Positions 51,285-60,198 of a stretch of 64,000 bases of DNA are shown in pieces. Each line of letters begins with the position of its first letter. Positions within the stretch are counted from its first letter, which is position 1. A program made the position numbers and the translations under genes. The notes under the pieces are model-generated. The model was not told the DNA's origin, made no database searches, and worked only from the letters and a program-made list of their open reading frames with translations. This DNA comes from a gamma proteobacterium NOR5-3 (lineage in GTDB: Bacteria > Pseudomonadota > Gammaproteobacteria > Pseudomonadales > Halieaceae): positions 319,811 through 383,810 of the forward strand of contig DS999405.1 of NCBI GenBank assembly GCA_000158155.1, in the 5' to 3' direction.

Positions 51285-54140
51285 CTAGCTGTCCACGATC
51301 ATCTGGACGCTGCTTTTAGCCAGATCGGCGCTAAAGCTGATAGAGATGCGTTCAGGATCGATTCCGCCGATAGTGACCAGTTCGCGCTTGGCGGCGGCTG
51401 CTCTCTTGGTCGCTAGATCCTGTAGCGCGCCGGAGGGGAGCGCTGTGCTTTGTACGAGAGCCTGCCACATGGTAGCGGGATCGACGGGTTCATCTGTCGG
51501 GCCAGCGTCCCCGCCCGCAGCGCTTGCCTGACTCAGGGCCTCATAGCGCGCCTTCAGAGTCTGAAGATACGGGCCCGCCTGTGCATCAATCATTGCTGCG
51601 TCAATGCCTTCTTCTTGCAGCTGCGTTCTTAGAATGCGTTCCTTGAGAGCGGCGACGTCGCTCGAAGAATCAGCGCCACCCGCGATTTGCAGCTTTATCT
51701 GGGGACGTTCTGTGAGGGCTCTGCCCAGCGTCTCTATGGTGCGCTGTGCGTCTGTGTCCAGCGAACTGCTGCCGGCGTCAAAGGCGACGTTTTCCAGATC
51801 GTCATCGCTTCCCACCAGGCCTGCAAGCAGGCTGAAAGGGGCGGTAACCGCCTTGACGATGATGTTGGTGATGGCCCGGCCGATAATAGGTCCCAGGGAA
51901 AAGTCCGGGGAGTCCACGTCGCCGCTAATGGGTACCGAGAGGTCTATGACGCCCTCTCGGTCAGTGAGTAGCGCAATGCCAAGTTTGAGTGGCGCATCGA
52001 TAGCCAGTTCGCTCTCTACCGGCTCGCCGAGCGCCATTTGGGAAATGACGATCCGGTTATCGCCCTCCAGGGCTTGCCCGTCCAGCGCATAGCGAAGGTC
52101 CAGACTCAAGGTGCCGCTGTCCAGGGTGTAGCCGGCATAGGTGCCTGAATAGGGCGACATGGTTGCGATATCCATACCTTTGAAGGTGAAGCGAAGTTCG
52201 CCATCGCGCTGCTCGGCAAAAGGCTTTCCACTGCCCAGGATGACCACGGGAGCGTAGCCGTCCACCGATCCTTTAAATTCCAGATTCAGGGGCTTTTCTG
52301 AAGCGGTATCAATATCGTTGATATCGGCCTCAATGCCGTCGATGAGCGTCGAGAAGTGCAATGGAAGGGACGCATCGGCAAAATCCAGGCGACCCTCGCG
52401 CAGTGCAATATTGTCAAGCTGGACTCTCCAGGAGGCGGTCTCAGCGCTGGTTTCTTCGGCCTCAGGGGCCTCTGGATCCTGGGGGCTGCTTCTAACGATA
52501 CCGTTGACATTAATGGTGCCATCTTCACGAATATGCAGTGAGCCCGAAGGACGCTGAAGCTCGATATTGTCGATGTTCAGCAACTGTTGTTGCAGGTCGA
52601 CCCCAACGCCGTCGAGCTTCAAGGTCTGGAAGGTAAACGCTTCTTCGCCGCTTGCGTCCAGCACGGAGCTGTAATCTTTAATCTCCAGGCTCGCCTTCAC
52701 AGTCGCCGGCGAAAACGCCTGCAGGTTCACGATGGTTTGTAATAGGAGTTCACCGCGACCAATTGTTACGTGGGCCTGTTCACTCACCAATGGGTTCAGC
52801 CAGGGCAGGGGCCACTGCCGCAGTTCAATGCTGGCTTCACCGTCACCACTATCAAGATTGAGCCCTCCCGCGATGCCAAGGCTGACTTCGTCGTTGATCT
52901 TTACATCAAGTCGGTAAGGACTGCTCGCCTGCGCTGGCCAGGCAATGTTTTTGACCTCCATATCCAGTGGTGAGATACGCAGTACATCGGGACTTAAATA
53001 GGACGTGCGCCACTGCACTTCGCTGCGTGCGAGTGTGAAAGTATCGAGGCTTAGCTGCCAGGGTGCTTCGGCAGCGTCCGCTGTGTTTTGCTCCGCATCG
53101 GTTGTTTGCGCGGCGGGGTCCTCTGATTCGGTTTCCAGATCGAACATGGTCATCAGGCTGGGCTGCCCCTGCTCATCAAAACCACTGACGTTCAGTCCGG
53201 TGACGGTGGCGGCAGCAAGTGCAACGGAGCGTTCAATGAGGTCGAAGTCGAGATTTGTAAGCGCAAACTCGTTCAGGGACAGCGCGGTGTTCGGTATGGC
53301 GTCGGTGTCGGCGGGGCTAAGCAGCACGTCGTTCAGGCGAAGCTCACTGCCGTCCAAATTGGCTTGAAGCTCGCCATTCCAGTCGGCGTCGTAATTCAAT
53401 ACGGCGCTGAACCTGGCGCTGCTTACCACGAAGGGGAGTGTGTCCGCCCGATAACGCCACAGTGGGGTGAGATCGATGTTGTCCAGCGTGACCTGGCCGT
53501 TGCTCTTACCTGCATGGACCTCCAGGGCGCCATGCCAGCGCAGGGTGCCGCCGCCATCCCCTGTGACAACCAGGTCACCGTTGCTTTGACGCTCCGGCAC
53601 CGTCGTCAGATTTTCTGTGCGTACGCGAAAATTACTTTGCGCTGTTGTGTAGGGGCCCGGCTTTGTCTCGTCGGTAAAGCGCAGGGTTTGCGCCTCGATC
53701 AGCAGGTCGTGGATGGTGATACCCGGGGGCTCAGACGCCGGTTCTGACTCTGGCTCCGATGGCCCGCTGAGCAAGTCAGCAAAATGGAAAACGCCGTCAG
53801 CACCGCGCAGAACATGCACATCCAGGGCCTTGATAGTAAATGCGTCCAGTACGATACCCGGACTCCAGAGGCTTTCCAGCGATAAATTGATGCGCAGGGT
53901 TTCGAAGCCCAGGGGTTCATGCCCGCCGGATTCAACGATGGTCACGTCGCGTGCTTCCAGCGTCAGGCTAAAGGGATTGAACAGTATCAGTTCGCTTCGC
54001 AGCTCCCGATGCAGCGCGCTTTCAACCGCCCGTGGTGCCAGGATGTTCAGCGCAGGCATAAGCACCAGCAGACATAGGAGTAAAAAAACCAGGTAGGCAC
54101 CCAGGCTCCAGCGGAGGAGCGATCGCATAGCTGATGGCAT
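51285..54140 (-). CDS. Large DUF748 (AsmA-like) cell-envelope protein
   Basis: A 951-residue envelope protein of the DUF748 group, related to AsmA/TamB-like lipid-handling proteins. An N-terminal membrane segment (about 10-32) is followed by LILFNPFSLTLEARDVTI and long repeated beta-rich stretches such as LEIKDYSSVLDAS and NLEFKGSVDGYAPV, then a C-terminal domain with FDAGSSSLDTDAQRTIETLGRAL that resembles an OmpA-like motif. Such proteins are thought to bridge the periplasm and affect outer-membrane lipids. It is convergent with the acyl-CoA ligase. Confidence 0.85.
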   Translation of the reverse strand: MPSAMRSLLRWSLGAYLVFLLLCLLVLMPALNILAPRAVESALHRELRSELILFNPFSLTLEARDVTIVESGGHEPLGFETLRINLSLESLWSPGIVLDAFTIKALDVHVLRGADGVFHFADLLSGPSEPESEPASEPPGITIHDLLIEAQTLRFTDETKPGPYTTAQSNFRVRTENLTTVPERQSNGDLVVTGDGGGTLRWHGALEVHAGKSNGQVTLDNIDLTPLWRYRADTLPFVVSSARFSAVLNYDADWNGELQANLDGSELRLNDVLLSPADTDAIPNTALSLNEFALTNLDFDLIERSVALAAATVTGLNVSGFDEQGQPSLMTMFDLETESEDPAAQTTDAEQNTADAAEAPWQLSLDTFTLARSEVQWRTSYLSPDVLRISPLDMEVKNIAWPAQASSPYRLDVKINDEVSLGIAGGLNLDSGDGEASIELRQWPLPWLNPLVSEQAHVTIGRGELLLQTIVNLQAFSPATVKASLEIKDYSSVLDASGEEAFTFQTLKLDGVGVDLQQQLLNIDNIELQRPSGSLHIREDGTINVNGIVRSSPQDPEAPEAEETSAETASWRVQLDNIALREGRLDFADASLPLHFSTLIDGIEADINDIDTASEKPLNLEFKGSVDGYAPVVILGSGKPFAEQRDGELRFTFKGMDIATMSPYSGTYAGYTLDSGTLSLDLRYALDGQALEGDNRIVISQMALGEPVESELAIDAPLKLGIALLTDREGVIDLSVPISGDVDSPDFSLGPIIGRAITNIIVKAVTAPFSLLAGLVGSDDDLENVAFDAGSSSLDTDAQRTIETLGRALTERPQIKLQIAGGADSSSDVAALKERILRTQLQEEGIDAAMIDAQAGPYLQTLKARYEALSQASAAGGDAGPTDEPVDPATMWQALVQSTALPSGALQDLATKRAAAAKRELVTIGGIDPERISISFSADLAKSSVQMIVDS

Positions 54141-54248
54141 AGACTTTTTGGTTCCTTGTGTAGTCGCGGGTGTAGTCGCCTATTTAGCCACTTACATCGT
54201 TGCACTGGCTATGCGCGATCCAGGCTGGCTACGGCACAGATATCGACG

Positions 54249-55253
54249 TTATAGCCCTTTACGGTACGCGTAGGGAGTCAGCCCGGTCCAGCCCTTAAAC
54301 GCTCTGATAAACGCACTGGCTTCCGAGAAACCCGCCCGGTGGGCGACTTCCTCGACGCTCAGCGAGCGTTTACCCAGAAAATGCAGTGCGGTATCACGGC
54401 GAATATCGCTCTTTATCTGCTTGAAGGTGTTCCCTTCCGCCGCGAGTCGGCGGCGCAAGGTCTGCGGATGTAATTCCAGTGCCGCGGCGACGTCCGGCAG
54501 TTCCGGCATAAACAACAGGTCCTGGCGCAGCTGGGCCCGAACTTTGGCGGTCCAACTAAAATCGTAACTGGTGGTGAGCATGGTTAACACCGGGTGACGC
54601 AGGTATCGACGCAGGGATTCTGGCGTTTGCATAACGGGCTTTTCCAGCAAGGAAGCGCCAAAAATCAGACTGGTGTCGTTCTGTTCGAAGCTCACGGGGT
54701 TGCCGACAAACATCAATCGATAGTCGATGGCCCGGGTGCTGGGGGGGTGCTCAAAATGCACATCCCTCAGGGGCAGTTCTTCCTGCACCAGCCAGCAGGC
54801 AAAGCGGTGCGTGTTTAGCAGACACAGTTCCGAAAAGTAGGCGCCGTGGGTGCTGGCTGATGGCGCTAACTCGACTCGCGCCTCGTCGTCTTCGAGCACC
54901 AGCTTTAAAGGTATTCCATTGGCCATCAACTCGAAAAAACGGCAGTGACGATGCAGCGCCTGTCCCAGCGTCTGCGAGGTGATCACGGCGTGGCACATCA
55001 TGTCCCAGGTGCCCAGGGGGATGGCTCGCTCGGCATAGCCCAGGCTTTCGTCGCCCAGCGCCTGCATAGCACTGGTTTGCAGATCCGCGAGTTGTTGGAC
55101 GCTAATTCGCGCCTGCGGCTCAAGGAGTAATCGGGGTGGTATTCGCTGGCGTCGGAGCAGGGACTGGGTGTCGATACCTGCATCCAGGCAGTGCTTGAGG
55201 ATCGCCCGCACAAAATGCACGGAGACCGAGATCTTGTTGTTGGCGCCACTCAC
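54249..55253 (-). CDS. AraC-family regulator with arabinose-binding-type sensor domain
   Basis: A 334-residue transcriptional regulator. The N-terminal domain (to about 200) matches the PF12625 type often linked to fatty-acid or virulence control: LKHCLDAGIDTQSLLRRQ, SLGYAERAIPLGTWDMMCHAVI, RFFELM. The C-terminal AraC domain (about 225-330) has LELHPQTLRRRLAAEGNTFKQIK and LSVEEVAHRAGFSEASAFIRAFKGWTGLTPYAYR. The frame extends to a TTG at 55310, but that region carries the 55293-55333 operator. A GTG at 55253 with AGGA upstream is preferred. It is divergent from an acyl-CoA operon that it probably controls. Confidence 0.9.
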   Translation of the reverse strand: MSGANNKISVSVHFVRAILKHCLDAGIDTQSLLRRQRIPPRLLLEPQARISVQQLADLQTSAMQALGDESLGYAERAIPLGTWDMMCHAVITSQTLGQALHRHCRFFELMANGIPLKLVLEDDEARVELAPSASTHGAYFSELCLLNTHRFACWLVQEELPLRDVHFEHPPSTRAIDYRLMFVGNPVSFEQNDTSLIFGASLLEKPVMQTPESLRRYLRHPVLTMLTTSYDFSWTAKVRAQLRQDLLFMPELPDVAAALELHPQTLRRRLAAEGNTFKQIKSDIRRDTALHFLGKRSLSVEEVAHRAGFSEASAFIRAFKGWTGLTPYAYRKGL

Positions 55254-55292
55254 GGCTGTTCCTGCAGGCGTTTTGCCAACAGTAGGAAAGGC

Positions 55293-55333
55293 ACTGTCAT
55301 TTGGGGTCAATTTCTCTGTTAATGACAGTCATT
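55293..55333. promoter_or_regulatory. AraC-type operator with three GTCATT half-sites
   Basis: ACTGTCATT at 55293-55301 is exactly inverted as AATGACAGT at 55321-55329, with 19 bases between. The right copy is part of a palindrome AATGAC-A-GTCATT (55321-55333), giving three GTCATT half-sites in all. It lies about 70 bases before the acyl-CoA dehydrogenase ATG and just upstream of the AraC-type gene, in the right place to regulate both. Confidence 0.65.
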
Positions 55334-55399
55334 GTTGCCTTTTAAAGCGAAAACCATACTGCGTCGCTGGATTTATTTGTTGATGGAAAGGAGAGTCTA

Positions 55400-56575
55400 A
55401 TGCTGCCCCGCGCGTTTACCGAAGAGCAGGTCATGTTCCGCGATGCCTACCGTAAATTTCTCAGTAGCGAGATTGTGCCACATATGGAATCTTGGCGAGA
55501 GGCGGGGATTGTTGATCGCGAGGCTTTCCGCAAAGCCGGCGAACGCGGGTTTCTTATGGTCTGGCCGGAGGAAAAGTACGGCGGCATGGGGGACCCTGAC
55601 TTCCGCTTTGAGCAGGTGATTATCGAAGAAACTGCCTATGCCCGCGTAGGTGATTGGTACAGCACGTTGCACAGCCGTCTGGTAGGGCCTTACTTCACGC
55701 GTTTTGGTACCGAAGAGCAATGTCAGCGCTTTCTGCCCGGTTGTGCCAGTGGCGAAACAATCCTGGCTATCGCGATGACCGAGCCTGACGCGGGCAGCGA
55801 CCTTGCGGGTATGAGAAGTACCGCCGTTGAAGAGGGTGAGCACTGGGTCCTCAATGGCTCAAAAACGTACATTTCCAATGGCATCAACGCAGATGTTGTC
55901 ATTGTGGCCGCAAAAACCGACCCCGAAAACAATCCCCATGCCATGACGCTGTTTATTGTAGAGCGTGGCATGGAGGGCTTTGAGCGAGGACGCAATCTCG
56001 AAAAGATGGGTATGAAGGCGCAGGACACCGCCGAGCTGTTTTTTAACGATGTACGCATACCCAAAGCCAACGTGCTGGGTGAGCCGCACAAGGGCTTTAT
56101 CTACCTCATGGAGGGCCTGGCAGAGGAGCGTTTGATCGGTGCCTGCGGTTATCTGGCCGCAGCGCAGCTCTCCTGGGACCTGACCTGCGCCTACGTAAAA
56201 GAGCGCAAAGCCTTTGGTAAACCCCTTGCCGCATTCCAAAACACCCAGTTCAAGCTGGCGGAACTGCGCACAGACCTGGACATCGCGCAGAACTATGTTG
56301 ATCAGTGTGTGGCTGCCTTTAATGCGGGTCAACTGAACGCCGTAGATGCAGCAAAGGCCAAGCTGGTTACCAGCGAGCTGCAGGTGAAAGTCGCGGACAT
56401 CGGGGTGCAGTTGCATGGCGGTGCGGGTTATATGGATGAGTACCCCATCAGCCGCCAGTTCACTGACGCAAAGATAGCAACCGTCTATGCCGGCAGTTCA
56501 GAGGTTATGAAGATTATCGTGAGCCGCGACTGCCTCGGTGATAACTATCAGCCGTTTAATACCCGTAATTTTTGA
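55400..56575 (+). CDS. Acyl-CoA dehydrogenase
   Basis: A 391-residue FAD-dependent acyl-CoA dehydrogenase that oxidises acyl-CoA to 2-enoyl-CoA. Landmarks are the AIAMTEPDAGSDLAGMRSTA flavin-binding stretch, GSKTYISNG, the RIMAG-like EERLIGACGYLAAA, FGKPLAAFQNTQFKLAEL and the C-terminal QLHGGAGYMDEYPISRQFTDAKIATVYAGSSEVMK. The chain specificity is not evident. AAGGAG seven bases before the ATG is strong. It is the first gene of a run of at least four acyl-CoA genes on this strand. Confidence 0.96.
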   Translation: MLPRAFTEEQVMFRDAYRKFLSSEIVPHMESWREAGIVDREAFRKAGERGFLMVWPEEKYGGMGDPDFRFEQVIIEETAYARVGDWYSTLHSRLVGPYFTRFGTEEQCQRFLPGCASGETILAIAMTEPDAGSDLAGMRSTAVEEGEHWVLNGSKTYISNGINADVVIVAAKTDPENNPHAMTLFIVERGMEGFERGRNLEKMGMKAQDTAELFFNDVRIPKANVLGEPHKGFIYLMEGLAEERLIGACGYLAAAQLSWDLTCAYVKERKAFGKPLAAFQNTQFKLAELRTDLDIAQNYVDQCVAAFNAGQLNAVDAAKAKLVTSELQVKVADIGVQLHGGAGYMDEYPISRQFTDAKIATVYAGSSEVMKIIVSRDCLGDNYQPFNTRNF

Positions 56576-56592
56576 GTCAGGAGGCAGCATCA

Positions 56593-57726
56593 ATGGGACC
56601 GCTTAACGGATATACCGTTATTGAACTGGCAGGTATCGGACCGGCGCCTATGGGCGGCATGATGCTTGCGGACCTGGGGGCAGAAGTGATCCGCGTTGAT
56701 CGGGCGGTGGCGGATGCGCCCTCACCGCTGGAGAGCGTCAGTGGTCGTGGCAAAAAGTCAGTGGTTTTGAACCTCAAGTCCGAGCAGGGCGTCGAAGCGC
56801 TTCTGCGCATGGTCGAAAACGCCGATGTGATCATTGATCCTTTTCGCCCCGGTGTGTGCGAAAAGTTGGGTGTGGGTCCCAAGGTCTGTCTGGCACGTAA
56901 TCCCAAGTTGATCTTCGCACGCATGACTGGCTGGGGGCAGGACGGTCCTTTGGCGTCGGCAGCCGGCCACGATATCAATTACATCGCGCTCACCGGCGCC
57001 TTGTTTGCCAATGGAGAAGCAGCGGGGCGCCCTATGCCGCCGCTAAATCTCGTTGGCGATATGGGCGGTGGCGGTATGCTGCTCGTCAATGGCGTTCTGG
57101 CTGCGCTGCTTGAAACGGCAAGCTCCGGTCAGGGGCAGGTTATCGATGTTGCGATGGTTGATGGCGCTGCACAGCTGATGTGGATGTTTCATACCTTCGG
57201 GGCAGCCGGTCTTTGGAACGCACAGCAGCGCGAAGCGAATATGCTTGATGGGGGCACGCACTATTACAACACCTATGAGTGCGCCGATGGCGAGTATGTA
57301 TCCATCGGCTCCATCGAGCCGCAGTTTTACGCCCTGCTTCTGGAAAAAGCCGGGCTGTCGGAATCCGACTTTGCCGAGCAGAATAATCCAGAGCGTTGGC
57401 CGGAACAAAAACAGGCGCTGGGGGACGTGATTCGGCAGAAGACTCGAGACGAGTGGTGCGAGCTCATGGAAGGCACTGACGTCTGCTTTGCGCCGGTGCT
57501 GCGATTCACCGAAGCGCCGCAACATAGTGCGGCCCGTGCACGGAACAGCTATATCGAGCTTGATGGTGTGGTGCAGCCCGCGCCAGCACCGCGATTTTCC
57601 CGCACGCCATCAAAGGTTGAGCATGCCGCACATGCCAATGGCGCGGATACGCAATCGGTGCTGGGCGCCATGGGGTTTGCGGAGCAGGAAATTGCCGCGC
57701 TGCGCGAGGCCGGTGCGATTGGCTGA
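56593..57726 (+). CDS. CaiB/BaiF-type CoA transferase (alpha-methylacyl-CoA racemase-like)
   Basis: A 377-residue family III CoA transferase. It opens LNGYTVIELAGIGPAPMGGMMLADLGAEVIRVDR, then FRPGVCEKLGVGP and ARMTGWGQDGPLASAAGHDINYIALTG, and GDMGGGGMLLVNGVLAALLE with the catalytic Asp. The AGIGPAP start and GHDINY segment are typical of alpha-methylacyl-CoA racemases, so it may epimerise 2-methyl branched acyl-CoA rather than transfer CoA. The ATG eight bases after AGGAGG is used, rather than a TTG at 56572 that overlaps the preceding gene. Confidence 0.9.
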   Translation: MGPLNGYTVIELAGIGPAPMGGMMLADLGAEVIRVDRAVADAPSPLESVSGRGKKSVVLNLKSEQGVEALLRMVENADVIIDPFRPGVCEKLGVGPKVCLARNPKLIFARMTGWGQDGPLASAAGHDINYIALTGALFANGEAAGRPMPPLNLVGDMGGGGMLLVNGVLAALLETASSGQGQVIDVAMVDGAAQLMWMFHTFGAAGLWNAQQREANMLDGGTHYYNTYECADGEYVSIGSIEPQFYALLLEKAGLSESDFAEQNNPERWPEQKQALGDVIRQKTRDEWCELMEGTDVCFAPVLRFTEAPQHSAARARNSYIELDGVVQPAPAPRFSRTPSKVEHAAHANGADTQSVLGAMGFAEQEIAALREAGAIG

Positions 57727-57774
57727 GTTGACAGTGTTGAGCTGTATTTTTCAAGGACAAGAGGGGACTGCACA

Positions 57775-58578
57775 ATGAGCGAACTGACTTACGAAACACT
57801 GCTGGTAGAGAAGCATGGCCCCGTTGCCCGCCTGGTGATGAATCGTCCGGAAAAATTGAATACATTTTCCACAGCTTTACGCCGGGAGATGCTTTCTGCT
57901 GTGAATGCGCTTAATGCGGATCCGGATTTGAGAGTCATTGTTTTAGCGGGTGCTGGACGAGCCTTCAGTGCCGGGGCTGATCTGGCGGATGGCTTTGAAG
58001 GTGACCCTGCGCATCGGGGCCCTATGACGGAGCACATGCTCAAGAGCGAGTACAAACCGAGTATTCTCGGCATCACTGATTCTCCGAAACTCTGGATTGC
58101 TGAAGTGAGTGGTCCGGCCGCCGGTATTGGCAGCGCCTATATGATGGCCTGCGACCTGGTGGTCATGGCCAAGGGGAGTTACCTGTATCAGGCATTCGCC
58201 GCTATTGGTCTTATCCCCGATGGCGGTGCGACCTGGCAGCTTCTCCGTGCCCTGGGGCGCAAGCGCGCGTTTGAGGTCATCGTGGGTGGTGAGCGTCTGT
58301 ACGCCGAGCGTTGTCTTGAGCTGGGCTTGTGTAACCGCGTCGTGGACGAGGGCGAGGAGACACAGGCCGCATTGGAATGGGCGGCGGAGTTGGCGAAGAA
58401 AGCACCACTTGCGGTGCAGTTCAGCAAGAAGGCCCTGTCCATGGCCGCTGATCTGAATTTCGGTGAGATGATCTCTCAGGAGGCGGCGATGCAAAATATC
58501 TGCATCGCCAGTGAGGACTCCACGGAGGGTGTCACGGCCTTCTTTGAGAAGCGTCCGGCGGTGTTCAAGGGTCGCTAG
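57775..58578 (+). CDS. Enoyl-CoA hydratase/isomerase family protein
   Basis: A 267-residue crotonase-fold enzyme that hydrates or isomerises 2-enoyl-CoA. It has LVMNRPEKLNTFSTALRREM, the oxyanion-hole VLAGAGRAFSAGADLADGF, ISGPAAGIGSAYMMACDLVV and an AFAAIGLIPDGGATW segment. The latter lacks the usual glutamate at one catalytic position (FxxIGL), so its activity could differ from classic hydration. It lies 48 bases after the CoA transferase and is in the same run. Confidence 0.9.
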   Translation: MSELTYETLLVEKHGPVARLVMNRPEKLNTFSTALRREMLSAVNALNADPDLRVIVLAGAGRAFSAGADLADGFEGDPAHRGPMTEHMLKSEYKPSILGITDSPKLWIAEVSGPAAGIGSAYMMACDLVVMAKGSYLYQAFAAIGLIPDGGATWQLLRALGRKRAFEVIVGGERLYAERCLELGLCNRVVDEGEETQAALEWAAELAKKAPLAVQFSKKALSMAADLNFGEMISQEAAMQNICIASEDSTEGVTAFFEKRPAVFKGR

Positions 58579-58606
58579 GCGTGCTGTTAAATCACCGGTG
58601 TGCGCT

Positions 58607-60136
58607 GTGAGTTCCGAGGACCGCAAGGAGCTTAAGGAGCTGCGGGAAAGAATTGCTCGCGGGAGCGATGCCGCGCGTCCCGAGGCTGTGGCGCGCAGAC
58701 GCAAGAAGGGTTTTCGCACCGCCAGAGAGAATCTTGCCGATCTTCTGTGCGACGGCCCCTTTGTTGAATATGGGGCCCTCGCGGTGGCGGCACAACGTCA
58801 GCGTCGTGACTATGAAGAACTGCAGCGTGAGACGCCGGCAGATGGCGTGATCACGGGTATTGGTGAAGTTAACAGCCAGTATTTTCCCTCTGCACAGTCG
58901 CGCACCGCGTTGGTGATATACGACTACAGCGTTTTGGCCGGGACCCAGGGTTTTTTCCATCACGCAAAAATTGATCGACTACTATCCATTGCTGCCCGTC
59001 AGGGCCTGCCGGTGATTATGTATACCGAAGGTGGCGGAGGGCGGCCGGGCGATACAGATGTCACCACGCAGATTGCTGGCCTTAATGTCGATACCTTTGC
59101 CAGCTGGGCATCTCTAAACACCGGCATGCCGAGGATTGTCGTGAACAACGGTTATTGCTTTGCCGGTAACGCCGCGCTGTTTGGGGCGGGCGATATCCGC
59201 ATCGCCACCCGCGCCTCCAGTATCGGTATGGCCGGTCCCACAATGATCGAAGGGGGTGGATTGGGTAGTTTTCGTCCCGACGAAATAGGGCCTGCAGAAA
59301 GTCAGTATCGCAATGGCGTGATTGATATTCTCGTGGACGATGAAGCGGGCGCCACAGCCATGGCGCGGCGCATACTCTGGTACTTTCAGGGCGATACGGC
59401 CCCCGGCGTTGCGCAGGACCAGTTGCCTCTGCGCGATGCCCTGCCGGAAGACCGGCGTTGGAGCTACCCGGTGCGAGACGTTATCCAGCGTCTGTTTGAT
59501 GATGAGAGCTTTACCGAATTGCGGAGGGTGTTTGGTCGCAGCGTCATTACCGGATTTGCCCGTCTTGGCGGCCGCGCGGTGGGCGTCCTGGCCAGCGACT
59601 GTCAGCAGTTGGGCGGCGCCGTGGACAGCGACGCGTCGGATAAGGCGTCGAGATTCTTGAATCTTTGCAATCGCACGGGTTTGCCCGTGGTGTCCCTGGT
59701 GGATACGCCGGGTTTTATGGTGGGACCTGACAGCGAAGCGGCCGGTGCGGTACATCGCATGTCAGCGTTGTTCGAAAGTGCCGCGTCTATGCGGGTGCCT
59801 ATTTTGGCGGTGTTTTTACGCAAAGCCTACGGACTGGGGGCCATGGCGTTGGTGGGGGGCAGCTTTGCGGTGCCACATTTTGCCGCGGCGTGGCCCACCG
59901 GAGAATTTGGAGGCATGGGACTGGAGGGTGCTGTGCGTCTGGGGTTTCGTAAGGAGCTAGAGGCTGAGTCCGACCCAGAGAAGCGACAGCAGTTGTTCGA
60001 CAAGCTACTGGCAGAACTCTACGACAAGGGTAAGGCACTGGAGGCGGCGGCGCATTTGGAGATTGACGCCGTGATTGACCCGGCGGACACCCGCGATCAG
60101 TTGATCACTGCGCTGCAGCATAGCGCAGTCCGGTAA
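58607..60136 (+). CDS. Acyl-CoA carboxylase carboxyltransferase (beta) subunit
   Basis: A 509-residue carboxyltransferase of the propionyl/methylcrotonyl-CoA carboxylase type. It has the N-terminal RIARGSDAARPEAVARRRKKGFRTARENL, an oxyanion GGGGRPGDTD region, SIGMAGPTMIEGGGLG and a C-terminal half with VDTPGFMVGPDSEAAGAVHRMS and ILRKAYGLGAMALVGG-like sequence. It would move carboxyl from biotin to acyl-CoA. No biotin carboxylase or biotin-carrier gene is next to it, which is unusual. GTG at 58607 is my choice; GTG at 58598 is possible. The longer frame to 58511 runs inside the preceding gene. Confidence 0.88.
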   Translation: MSSEDRKELKELRERIARGSDAARPEAVARRRKKGFRTARENLADLLCDGPFVEYGALAVAAQRQRRDYEELQRETPADGVITGIGEVNSQYFPSAQSRTALVIYDYSVLAGTQGFFHHAKIDRLLSIAARQGLPVIMYTEGGGGRPGDTDVTTQIAGLNVDTFASWASLNTGMPRIVVNNGYCFAGNAALFGAGDIRIATRASSIGMAGPTMIEGGGLGSFRPDEIGPAESQYRNGVIDILVDDEAGATAMARRILWYFQGDTAPGVAQDQLPLRDALPEDRRWSYPVRDVIQRLFDDESFTELRRVFGRSVITGFARLGGRAVGVLASDCQQLGGAVDSDASDKASRFLNLCNRTGLPVVSLVDTPGFMVGPDSEAAGAVHRMSALFESAASMRVPILAVFLRKAYGLGAMALVGGSFAVPHFAAAWPTGEFGGMGLEGAVRLGFRKELEAESDPEKRQQLFDKLLAELYDKGKALEAAAHLEIDAVIDPADTRDQLITALQHSAVR

Positions 60137-60198
60137 GCGTCAGAAAAGAAAGCGAAGCGATGAGACATCCGGTAGTGCATCACAGGAGGTATGCAGCA

